DNA from: DASXRA01 sp036506155
Lineage (GTDB): Bacteria; Actinomycetota; Actinomycetes; Mycobacteriales; Jatrophihabitantaceae
Assembly (NCBI GenBank): GCA_036506155.1
Contig: DASXSF010000106.1
Location: forward strand, 1 to 20,488
Direction: 5' to 3'
Length of the DNA: 20,488 bases
The stretch's first letter is position 1, and each line of letters starts with the position of its first letter. The position numbers were made by a program, and so were the translations under genes. The notes under the pieces were generated by a model that was not told the origin of the DNA, did not search any database, and saw nothing but the letters and a program-made list of their open reading frames with translations. Shown here in pieces: positions 7,124 to 13,994 of the stretch.

Positions 7124-7166
7124 TTGACATGAGCTGTCAGTTCTGTAATGCTTCATCAGTACTGTT
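7124..7166 (+). promoter_or_regulatory. Putative promoter and operator of the hdeD-like gene
   Basis: TTGACA (7124-7129) and TAATGC (7146-7151) are 16 nt apart, with TG directly before the -10 (extended -10). A dyad TGACA-TGAGC-TGTCA (7125-7139) overlaps the -35. ATCAGTACTGTT (7155-7166), with a perfect CAGTACTG core, lies 3 nt after the -10 and matches the candidate TetR operator at tetR with one arm mismatch. Confidence 0.6.
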
Positions 7167-7206
7167 AGTAGCGTCGCAAGTTGCGACAGACGGAAGGAAC
7201 GGAGTC

Positions 7207-7770
7207 ATGTTCAAGTCACTCAGCAGATCTCTGATCGTGCGCGGCATCCTTGGCGTCGGCATCGGGATCATCGCGTTCGCCTGGCCCGGGGTCACGGTCT
7301 TCGCCTTGGTCATCATGTTCGCCATGCTCGCCTTCATCGGCGCCGGTCACGAGGCGATGCGGGCCTTCAGCAGCACCACCGCGCGCCCGGTCATCCGGCA
7401 CCTGATACTCGGATTGATCGATGCGGCCGCCGGCGTGATCGCACTTATCTGGCCGGCGCCGACCGCCCTCGTGCTGGTGCTCATCGTCGCCAGCTGGGCG
7501 CTGGTCAGCGGCCTGTTCGAATTCGTCGCCGGGTTCCGCCGCCGCGAAGCCGCCGGAACACGGGCGCAACTCATCCTCGGCGGGCTGGTCTCGCTCGCGT
7601 TCGGCGTGGTGCTGTTCGCGCGCCCGGACATGGGCGCGATCACCCTCGCGCTGCTGTTCGGCATGTTCAACCTGATCTACGGTGTCTGGCAACTCACCCT
7701 CGGCATCGACCTGCGCCGAACCGGCAAGACCCTGCACGCCCTCCCGCGGCAAGAGCCAGCCGCCGCCTAG
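7207..7770 (+). CDS. HdeD / DUF308-family membrane protein
   Basis: This 187-residue integral membrane protein has about six helices in three tandem hairpins, near residues 8-52, 64-110 and 120-167. Each repeat ends its first helix with a W/R-P motif (FAWPG, LIWPAP, LFARPD), as in DUF308 repeats of HdeD, an acid-stress membrane protein in enterobacteria. In actinobacteria the family is common near stress genes; its molecular activity is not established. ATG 7207 follows GGAAGGAACGGAG. A near-consensus promoter with a candidate TetR operator sits upstream, so it is likely induced when the TetR ligand appears. The C-terminus is short and polar. Confidence 0.88.
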   Translation: MFKSLSRSLIVRGILGVGIGIIAFAWPGVTVFALVIMFAMLAFIGAGHEAMRAFSSTTARPVIRHLILGLIDAAAGVIALIWPAPTALVLVLIVASWALVSGLFEFVAGFRRREAAGTRAQLILGGLVSLAFGVVLFARPDMGAITLALLFGMFNLIYGVWQLTLGIDLRRTGKTLHALPRQEPAAA

Positions 7771-7950
7771 CAAATCAGATCCTCGCGCCAGCACCGCGAT
7801 TGCCTCAACCTTCTGCGCTTCTGACGTGACCGCAGCGCCGGAGCACCCCAGCGCCACCGATCGGCGCCAGCAGCGAAACCTCAAAACCGAAACACCAGCC
7901 CAACTGACATCGCCAGCCGGGCACTCACATCAATCCGAGGAGTAATTGTC

Positions 7951-8357
7951 ATGTCCGACCCGGACAACGTCGTCGTGGTGTCTTTCGACAACGACAGCAA
8001 GCCCTACCAAGCACTGAGCGCCCTGAAGTCTCTATCCGAACAAGGGCGCCTGGCCGTCAACAACGCAGCCGTCGTGCAGCGCGACGCCAACGCCATGCAC
8101 ATCGCGGACGGTTCGACGCCGAAACCGGCGAGGCCACCGCAGAAGGCAGCCTGATCGGCATGCTCGTCGGCGTGCTGGGCGCGTCGGTCGGCGCGTTGCT
8201 CGGCGCCAGCACAGGCGCACAGGTCGGCGGCACGTTCGACCTACAGCGGGCATCCGGCTCGGATGAAATACTCAGGCAGGTAACCCTGCAACCCGGCAAG
8301 ACTTTCGTGGTCACCGAAGTCACCGAATACACCGTCGAGGTGCTCGACGGTGAGATG
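7951..8357 (+). pseudogene. DUF1269-like glycine-zipper membrane protein, frameshifted
   Basis: The start MSDPDNVVVVSFDNDSKPYQALSALKSL and the motif AAVVQRDANAMHIADG match the N-terminal ferredoxin-like part of DUF1269-type proteins. The frame then goes wrong at about 8110-8114 (stop at 8152-8154). One base out of phase it resumes with FDAETGEATAEGSLIG, followed by a glycine-zipper membrane segment (MLVGVLGASVGALLGASTGA) and FVVTEVTEYTVEVLDGEM. A GGTTCGAC that should read GGTTTCGAC suggests loss of one T. After 8357 similarity fades and no stop follows; the frame runs on into the next gene. GAGGAG precedes ATG 7951. The function of the family is unknown. Confidence 0.75.
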
Positions 8358-8582
8358 GGCTCGCGCCGCACGTCTGTCGCGCCCGATAGCGAGCGTCGCT
8401 GGCAAGATCAGTCCGGCAGGTCACCCGGACGGTCGCTGGCGAAGCTGCGCACGCAGGCCCGCCGACACGGCGCAGCACGTCGGCGCGACCAGACGCACCG
8501 CGAACCAGGAAGGACCGACGCCCGCGCATGGTTTGTCCGGTGCTGGAGGCGGGCATGCCATCGTCGTGGGAAGGAGTGCGTG

Positions 8583-8909
8583 ATGCCGCAGCAATCATGG
8601 AGCGCCAAGCGTGAGCGCCAGTACCAGGACATCAAGAAGAGCCTGCGTGAGCAGGGACGACCCGAGGGTCTGGCCGAGGAGATAGCCACGCGCACGGTGA
8701 ACAAGGAGCGTGCGCGATCCGGTGAGTCGCGGCAGGCCAGCCGCACGTCGACGCGAGACATCTCCTCGTCGCAACGTGGTGGGCAGCGCTCGCACACCGG
8801 CTCGGGTGGCCGCACGAAAGAGCAGCTGTACCAGGAGGCCAAGCGCAAGAACGTCAAGGGCCGCTCGTCGATGAGCAAGGCCCAGCTGGAACGCGCGGTG
8901 GGGCGCTGA
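8583..8909 (+). CDS. Small basic 'plasmid stabilization' family protein with Rho_N-like C-terminus
   Basis: This 108-residue, highly charged protein has the pattern WSAKRERQYQDIKKSLREQGR, then AEEIATRTVNKERARSGES and DISSSQRGGQRSHTGSGGRT. It ends in a small SAP/Rho_N-like helical module (TKEQLYQEAKRKNVKGRSSM, KAQLERAVGR). It belongs to a widespread bacterial family usually annotated as plasmid stabilization protein, a label with little experimental support. The tail probably binds nucleic acid. ATG 8583 is preceded by GGGAAGGAG with 6-nt spacing. The frame is open from 8160, a by-product of decay of the upstream gene, so a fused read-through product is possible but unlikely to be the native form. 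Confidence 0.85.
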   Translation: MPQQSWSAKRERQYQDIKKSLREQGRPEGLAEEIATRTVNKERARSGESRQASRTSTRDISSSQRGGQRSHTGSGGRTKEQLYQEAKRKNVKGRSSMSKAQLERAVGR

Positions 8910-9338
8910 CGCGGACCGTCATGCCCCGACCGACCAGCTTTCGGAGTATCAGCGCAGGTATGCCTTCGCAGAGACTGCGGAGCCGCGGCTCGCAGTCGCC
9001 GGTGCCGCCGCGAGCCGCGCTTGGTGGTGCAGCACCGTACCGGCTGGGCGCGGGCCCGACCGTGCTACTCGGATGAGCCGAGGCACTGCGACCGCTGCTG
9101 TACAACGCTGCAGACGCCTCGACCCCCGGCCGCGTTCGGTTGCACCTCGGCGGCTGCAGGAATGCGCGCGACAATGCACGACACCCTGATCCCGATGCGG
9201 GCCGGTGGGCGACTCGGCCTCATCGCTTTGCGCACCTATTCGCGCAACGTTGCCACCGCCACGGTTCGGGGCAGGTTTCGCACTGATGTCAGACGGGAAT
9301 GCCGAACTTGGCCGTCGGCCGGCGAGACGGGATACGTC
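8910..9338. other. Gene-free stretch
   Basis: No frame here resembles a known protein. Long minus-strand frames exist but have low-complexity, Arg/Ser-rich products. The stretch precedes a block of truncated genes and is probably decayed sequence. Confidence 0.4.
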
Positions 9339-9464
9339 GTGCGGATCGGATACTTCCTCTCGAGTGAGGAGTCCACGCCGGCTGAGCTTGTCGAACAGGC
9401 TCAGCTGGCCGAGCACGCCGGTTTCGACGCGTTGCGGATCTCTGACCACTACCATCCGTGGAAT
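9339..9464 (+). pseudogene. F420-dependent LLM-class oxidoreductase, 5' fragment
   Basis: From GTG 9339 the frame encodes about 42 residues typical of the N-terminus of actinobacterial F420-dependent luciferase-like oxidoreductases (RIGYFLSSEESTPAELVEQA, LAEHAGFDALRISDHYHPWN). These are the first beta strand, the first helix and the SDHYHPW loop of the TIM barrel. The match ends at WN; what follows (ADRVRAQCARFAATAHLDP) is the antisense of a neighbouring fragment. More than 80% of the usual ~320-residue enzyme is missing, so it is inactive. Similar families reduce small molecules with coenzyme F420. Confidence 0.72.
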
Positions 9465-9522
9465 GCCGACCGCGTTCGTGCGCAGTGCGCGCGGTTCGCG
9501 GCTACGGCGCACCTCGACCCGG

Positions 9523-9900
9523 CCCGGCAACGACGCGGGTCTCGAAAACCGGGGCCGGGCGGGTTGCCGGGCCCGCGATGATCGTGCCGTCGTCTGTGCG
9601 GAACCGACTGCCGTGCCGGGGACAGGTGATCGTGCCGTCCTCGACCGACCCGTCATGTAACGGGCCGCCCCGGTGCGTGCACCGATCGGCCAGCGCGACC
9701 ACACCGCCATCGCGGCGTAGCAGCAGCACGGGCACGCCCTCGGCGTCGGCGCGCAGCGGCTTGTCGGCTACCACGTCGAGTTCCGCGGCGACGTCGGTCC
9801 AGTCCGGGGGTGCATGCTGGAACGCCGTGGTGTCGACGCCGACGCCGAGGCCGTAGGCCAGGTGGGCGCCCAGCCAGCCGGCGGCACCCAGCACGCTGTC
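9523..9900 (-). pseudogene. Rieske [2Fe-2S] protein, 3' fragment
   Basis: The minus strand encodes a membrane-proximal helix (VLGAAGWLGAHLAYGLGVGV) and then a Rieske domain with both cluster-binding boxes, CTHRGGPL and CPRHGSRF, ending GPATRPAPVFETRVVAG. This is the C-terminal half of a DUF2231-plus-Rieske membrane protein. The N-terminal membrane domain is missing: a TAG stands at 9901-9903, only two codons before the homology begins. The last few codons also differ from the normal end. GTG 9894 could still start a soluble 130-residue Rieske protein, but no good ribosome binding site is seen. Gene fragments in opposite orientation flank it on both sides. Confidence 0.72.
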
Positions 9901-9917
9901 CTAGCGGCGGCCGCGCC

Positions 9918-10061
9918 CACCTGGTCCTCCGAATGGAAATCCAGCTCCGCGGGCCATTGCGGTTGGCTCTGCCCGGGGTGCGCCGGCGGATGCAGCGCGA
10001 GCTCGAGCGCGACATCGCCGCCATTAAGGCGACGCTGGAAGGCAGCGAGGCGACCTCTTGA
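9918..10061 (+). pseudogene. SRPBCC (polyketide cyclase-like) protein, 3' fragment
   Basis: About 47 residues (LVLRMEIQLRGPLRLALPGV, RRRMQRELERDIAAIKATLE) match the last beta strand and long C-terminal helix of SRPBCC/START-like proteins, and then end at a stop. The helix-grip fold needs ~140 residues, so this is only the tail. It begins within about 15 nt of the Rieske fragment, which lies on the other strand. Upstream codons in this frame are antisense to the Rieske gene and are not part of it. Confidence 0.6.
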
Positions 10062-10213
10062 GCGCTTTAGGTAGGAAGGGGCTTGGGACAATCTCGAGCA
10101 AGGCGTCAGTGCGCCGACCTCGGGAGCGCTGCGGACATCGAATGACGCGGCGTGATCGCCCGCGAGGCTGTTCGCGGTGGCCGCCTCCAACAGCAGGCAG
10201 CGGGAGGACCGTC

Positions 10214-11074
10214 ATGAACCCATCTGAAGTCACGGAACGAGAAGGCGGCGGCCAAGACCACGTCCTGGGCGTCGGCCCGGCTCCTGACCGCGAGCGCGGG
10301 GTCACCGTACGGCCGTTCCCGTCGAGCCGCCGCCTGGTGACTGCGGCGGTCCGCTCCGGTCGCCGGATCGTGCCGATGCATGGACTGTTCGACGTCGACG
10401 TCACCACCGCGAGACGCGTGCTCGCGGAGGCGGTCCCGCCGGTGTCGCTGACTGCGTTCGTGGTCGCGTCGGTCGGCAGGGCGGCCGCGATGCATCCGCA
10501 GGTACACGCCTACCGCGATTGGCGCGGCCGGCTGGTCGAACACCGACATGTCGACGTTCAGACGCTGATCGAGGTGCCGACCAGCCAGGGGCCGTTCGGG
10601 CTGGTGCATGTCGTGCGGGACGCCGACCTCCGCAGCGTGGCCGAGATCAGCTCGGAACTGCGGTCGGTCAAGACCGATGCCGCCGCCACGACAACCGGCC
10701 GCCTGCTGAACACGCTGGCTCCCGCCGCCGGGCGCCTTCCCGGCCTGTATCGGGCGATGTATGCGGCGATGAGCCGCTCCCGCCGCGTCCATCTCGCCAC
10801 CGGCACGGTGCAGGTAACCGCGGTCGGCATGTTCGCCGACGGTGGCGGCTTCGCCATCGCCCCGCCCACCCTCGCCTCACTCGTCGTGGTCGTGGGCGGA
10901 CTGAGCAAACGTCCCCGCGTCGTCGGCGAGCGCATCGAAGTCCGGGAGGTGCTCGACCTCACCGTCACCATTGACCACAACATCGTCGACGGCGCGCCCG
11001 CCACCCGATTCGGAGCCGACCTGCGAAAGCTGCTGCACACCGCCGCAGCACTGACATCAACGCCGCAGGGGTGA
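10214..11074 (+). CDS. Stand-alone 2-oxo acid dehydrogenase E2-type acyltransferase domain protein
   Basis: This 286-residue protein resembles the catalytic core of dihydrolipoamide acyltransferases (2-oxoacid_dh family). The core contains LFDVDVTTARRVLAE, VSLTAFVVASVGRAAAMHP, LIEVPTSQGPFGLVHVVRDAD and the C-terminal active-site motif DHNIVDGAP (His about residue 255, Asp about 259). There Asn replaces the usual Arg of HRxxDG. No lipoyl domain or E1/E3-binding domain is present, and a Pro-rich LLNTLAPAAGRLPGLYRAMY segment is inserted. Such proteins are known in mycobacteria, but their substrate is unclear. ATG 10214 follows GGGAGGA. It is adjacent to gene debris but complete, so it probably remains functional. 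Confidence 0.84.
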   Translation: MNPSEVTEREGGGQDHVLGVGPAPDRERGVTVRPFPSSRRLVTAAVRSGRRIVPMHGLFDVDVTTARRVLAEAVPPVSLTAFVVASVGRAAAMHPQVHAYRDWRGRLVEHRHVDVQTLIEVPTSQGPFGLVHVVRDADLRSVAEISSELRSVKTDAAATTTGRLLNTLAPAAGRLPGLYRAMYAAMSRSRRVHLATGTVQVTAVGMFADGGGFAIAPPTLASLVVVVGGLSKRPRVVGERIEVREVLDLTVTIDHNIVDGAPATRFGADLRKLLHTAAALTSTPQG

Positions 11075-11328
11075 ACGCTGCTGTCGCGCGGCCAGACGCG
11101 GGACCACCCAGAACACGCTGTTCCACAGGTCGAACCCGTTTGACCTCGTGCGCGGCAGTCGCCGATCGCTGCGATGGCGATGTGCGAGGTGCGCGCTGAC
11201 GGCGCCGACTCCGCGTCACCGATCGATTAGGCGCTCTCGGCCGGTTGACCGGTCGGCCGCGTCGAGTTTTCGGGCCGCGCCGAAACGTTATGCCGATCGC
11301 CCCCAGTGAGCCGCCCGAGGCGAGGTGA
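11057..11328. other. Gap with a possible minus-strand gene remnant
   Basis: From about 11136 down to a TGA at 11059-11057 the minus strand reads GFDLWNSVFWVVPRLAAR, a protein-like, Trp/Phe-rich tail of about 25 residues. It could be the end of a membrane-associated protein whose 5' part is gone. It overlaps the end of the acyltransferase gene by 18 nt. I see nothing else in this gap. Confidence 0.25.
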
Positions 11329-12075
11329 TCAGCAGTGTTTGCGGAACGCACTCGGTCCGGGACGAGCGTGAGGTTTACCGGAGGTGAACTCCGGTCTCCT
11401 GGCGAGCGATTCTGCTCTCGTTCTGATGCCCTTCAGCATCCGGCGTTCCATAGCGAAGTCGCCGAACTCCATCAAGATCAAGTTAAACGCCGCCAGCCTC
11501 GGCGTCCTCCATCGGTAGTCCTGCTTCATTCGGGTGACGAGTCGTGTGCCGCGGTCGGGCAACGACGTGAGCCGCCAACTCCATGTGCTGTCAGCCGGCT
11601 CGTCTGCGTGCGGGCGATGCACCCAGAGCATCCAGTCGTTGCTCTGCAAGGAATCGACCTCGTACGCGATCGCGAGACCGTGAGACTCGTGGAACATCGG
11701 TATCAGGTCGCCAACCTCTATGTGTTGGTACTTGTCGACGATCCGGTCTGCGCTGCGCTCACCTGCATTGTCAACGAGGTCATAGGTGTAGAAGCCTCCG
11801 CGGCGGTAGCCGAGTTGCACGATCCACGGCCACACCTGCTCCGGCGTGGCCGCCACGGTGATCGCCCGCGTCGCGTTGAATCGCGCTCTTGGAACGACAT
11901 CGTCACCCGGCATCCGCGCGGCGACCTCAGCCTTCGTGGCTCCCCACCGCATATGCCACGGCCTCAGCATCGGAGTGACCGCCCAGATCGGCACAGCACC
12001 CAACGTGTCGAGCACCAAGCTTCTCTTCGCGGCGGGCGAAGGGAACGCGACCGCCGACGGCTGCAACTCAGGCAT
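11329..12075 (-). CDS. SRPBCC-family protein
   Basis: This 248-residue protein has an SRPBCC/START helix-grip domain from about residue 55: FNATRAITVAATPEQVWPWI then VQLGYRRGGFYTYDLVDNAG, DKYQHIEVGDLIPM, WSWRLTSLPDRGTRLVTRMK. The preceding stretch (LVLDTLGAVPIWAVTPMLRP) is hydrophobic and may touch the membrane. SRPBCC folds bind hydrophobic ligands; the ligand is unknown here. ATG 12075 is chosen because GAGGAG lies 7 nt upstream, and the longer frame up to 12114 has no such site. An IS256-family element is inserted 33 bp before the start, so the original promoter has been displaced by 1.5 kb. Expression may now depend on the element end or be lost. Confidence 0.82.
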   Translation of the reverse strand: MPELQPSAVAFPSPAAKRSLVLDTLGAVPIWAVTPMLRPWHMRWGATKAEVAARMPGDDVVPRARFNATRAITVAATPEQVWPWIVQLGYRRGGFYTYDLVDNAGERSADRIVDKYQHIEVGDLIPMFHESHGLAIAYEVDSLQSNDWMLWVHRPHADEPADSTWSWRLTSLPDRGTRLVTRMKQDYRWRTPRLAAFNLILMEFGDFAMERRMLKGIRTRAESLARRPEFTSGKPHARPGPSAFRKHC

Positions 12076-12099
12076 CTTCGATCTCCTCAAATGCCGACA

Positions 12100-12108
12100 C
12101 GTCTGACA
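12100..12108 (+). repeat. Target-site duplication, left copy
   Basis: CGTCTGACA lies directly outside the left inverted repeat of the IS256-family element and is repeated exactly at 13566-13574 outside the right one. Confidence 0.85.
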
Positions 12109-13565
12109 GAGCAATGCTTGAAACCTGTGGATCGAGTTCCGGGGCTGGGCACGCGAGCGGGCGTACCTTCCCGGTGATCGAGTAGGTCTCTCAAGCAGGC
12201 CGGCGCTGCAACGCTGGCTGGGAAGGCACGCCCATGCTCAAGGTAGTGCACCGCAACGAGGAAGCGCAGACGGCGGCGGCGGTGCCGTCCGGGTCGCTGC
12301 TCGACGAGATCGCCCGCGAGGGTGCGCGGCGGATGCTGGCGGCGGCGTTGAAGGCGGAGGCCGACGCCTACATCAATCGGTTCCTCGGCGAACTCGACGA
12401 GGACGGCCACCGGCTGGTGGTGCGCAACGGTCACCACGATCCGCGCACCGTCGTGTGCGCGGCCGGGGCGGTCGAGGTGCGGGCGCCGCGGGTCAACGAC
12501 AAGCGCGTCGACGAGAGCACCGGGGAGCGGGTGCGGTTCAAGTCGGCGATCCTGCCGGCCTGGTGCCGCCGGTCACCGAAGATCACCGAGGTGTTGCCGC
12601 TGCTCTATCTGCACGGGCTGTCCGGCGGGGACTTCGTGCCGGCGCTCGAGGGATTCCTCGGCTCCTCTGCGGGCCTGTCGGCCGCGACGGTGACGCGGTT
12701 GTGTGAGCAGTGGCAGGCCGAGCAGAAGGCATTCGCGCAGCGCGACCTGTCGGGCGTGGATTACGTGTACTGCTGGGCCGACGGCATCCATGTCAACATC
12801 CGCCTGGGCGAGGACAAGCTGTGCCTGCTGGTGTTGATCGGGGTGCGCGCCGACGGGTCGAAGGAGCTGATCACGCTCGCCGACGGGTACCGCGAGTCGG
12901 CCGAGAGCTGGGCGGACCTGCTGCGCGACGCGAAACGGCGCGGCATGCGCGCCCCGGTGCTCGCGGTCGGCGACGGGGCGCTGGGGTTCTGGCGCGCGCT
13001 GCGCGAGGTGTTCCCGGAGACCCGGGAGGCTCGGTGTTGGTTCCACAAGATCGCGAATGTCGTTGCGGCGCTGCCGAAGTCGGCGCATCCGGCGGCGAAG
13101 AAGGCGCTGGCCGAGATCTGGAACGCCGAGGACAAGACCCACGCTCTGGCCGCGGTCAAGGCCTTCGAGGCGTTGTTCGGCGCGAAGTACCCCAAGGCCG
13201 TCGCCAAGATCACCGCCGACCTCGACGAGCTGCTCGCCTTCTACAACTATCCGGCCGAGCATTGGATTCACCTGCGGACCACAAATCCCATCGAGTCGAC
13301 CTTCTCGACCGTGCGGCACCGCACCAAGATCACCCGCGGGCCGGGGTCGAAGGCCGCCAGGCTGGCCATGGCATTCAAGCTGATCACGGCCGCGCAAGAC
13401 CGCTGGCGGGCGGTCAACGCACCCCACCTGGTCGCGCTCGTCCGCACCGGCGCGAGGTTCGTCAACGGCAAACTCGTTGAACGACCAGAAGATCAACAAA
13501 CCGTCACGCCCTCAGTCGAGACCGCGGCATGACCAAGATCGATCCACAGGTATTGACAATTGCTC
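12109..13565 (+). mobile_element. Complete IS256-family insertion sequence
   Basis: The element is 1457 bp long. Terminal inverted repeats lie at 12109-12135 and 13539-13565 (22 of 27 matching; outer GAGCAAT and inner CCTGTGGATCGA identical). A 9-bp direct repeat, CGTCTGACA, flanks it at 12100-12108 and 13566-13574, in the 8-9 bp range known for IS256. One transposase gene fills it. Identical target repeats and an intact ORF indicate a recent, possibly active insertion. Confidence 0.9.
12234..13532 (+). CDS. IS256-family (mutator-type) transposase
   Basis: This 432-residue DDE transposase has the usual family length. N-terminal region: LLDEIAREGARRMLAAALKA, VVRNGHHDPRTV, VRAPRVNDKRVD. Catalytic domain: VYCWADGIHVNIR (first Asp), VLAVGDGALGFWRALREVFP (second Asp), ARCWFHKIANVVAALPK with the conserved C/H signature, and HLRTTNPIESTFSTVRHRTK (Glu). 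It catalyses cut-and-circularise style transposition of its element through the inverted repeats. GGGAAGG precedes ATG 12234 by 7 nt. No internal stops or frameshifts are seen. Confidence 0.96.
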   Translation: MLKVVHRNEEAQTAAAVPSGSLLDEIAREGARRMLAAALKAEADAYINRFLGELDEDGHRLVVRNGHHDPRTVVCAAGAVEVRAPRVNDKRVDESTGERVRFKSAILPAWCRRSPKITEVLPLLYLHGLSGGDFVPALEGFLGSSAGLSAATVTRLCEQWQAEQKAFAQRDLSGVDYVYCWADGIHVNIRLGEDKLCLLVLIGVRADGSKELITLADGYRESAESWADLLRDAKRRGMRAPVLAVGDGALGFWRALREVFPETREARCWFHKIANVVAALPKSAHPAAKKALAEIWNAEDKTHALAAVKAFEALFGAKYPKAVAKITADLDELLAFYNYPAEHWIHLRTTNPIESTFSTVRHRTKITRGPGSKAARLAMAFKLITAAQDRWRAVNAPHLVALVRTGARFVNGKLVERPEDQQTVTPSVETAA

Positions 13566-13574
13566 CGTCTGACA
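13566..13574 (+). repeat. Target-site duplication, right copy
   Basis: This is an exact second copy of CGTCTGACA. Removing 12109-13574 would restore the pre-insertion sequence joining 12108 to 13575. Confidence 0.85.
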
Positions 13575-13994
13575 GGCTCGGCAGAGCTGCCTGCTAGTCA
13601 CAGCGCACCACGCATTGTGCCCTGGCAGCAGGGACGCAAGGCCTATCAAGCCAAGAGACCTGACTGTCCGCGGTTTGGCTGCAAGCCGAGCACTGATATG
13701 GAGGCTGGTTCTGTCAAGGGGTATGGGTGAGCCGCCGCCAGGGAGTATGCCTCGGCGGCGGCTCGTGCTTCGTCGTTGCGTTGTCGTGGTGAGCGTGTCG
13801 TTGGCGACGCGCGGTCAGGCTGATATGCGCGGGTTGGTTACCGCAGGACGGGGCGTTCGGCAGGAGCTTGGCCGCGTGTCTAATGGCGGGCGTCGCCTGT
13901 CCGGGGATGTGCGGGACGGGTTACCCATAGTGCGTTCGCGGGTCGCTCCACGCGCTGCCACCACCGGCGCGGGACGAAGCGGCTGAGGGGATCG
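13575..13994. other. Gene-free stretch between two IS transposase genes
   Basis: No recognisable gene is present. A plus-strand frame from 13615 is open but has an Arg/Val-rich, domain-free product. The stretch contains a long hairpin (13729-13764) and a distant 7-bp inverted pair, TATGGGT (13722-13728) and ACCCATA (13923-13929). Part of it is probably the right end of the IS110-family element that follows. Confidence 0.45.
13729..13764. repeat. Perfect 11-bp inverted repeat (strong hairpin)
   Basis: GAGCCGCCGCC (13729-13739) and GGCGGCGGCTC (13754-13764) are exact reverse complements around a 14-nt loop. No T-run follows on either strand. It could mark an IS110 end or target, a REP-like element, or an intrinsic terminator of atypical form. 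Confidence 0.6.

Noticed and set aside
7216..7884. 222-codon minus-strand ORF opposite the hdeD-like gene
   Set aside because: It is a shadow of a strongly supported membrane protein gene, with a Glu/Asp/Gly/Arg-rich product typical of antisense reading.
12573..13499. 308-codon minus-strand ORF inside the IS256-family element
   Set aside because: It is fully antisense to an intact transposase with conserved motifs and has no ribosome binding site or known domain.
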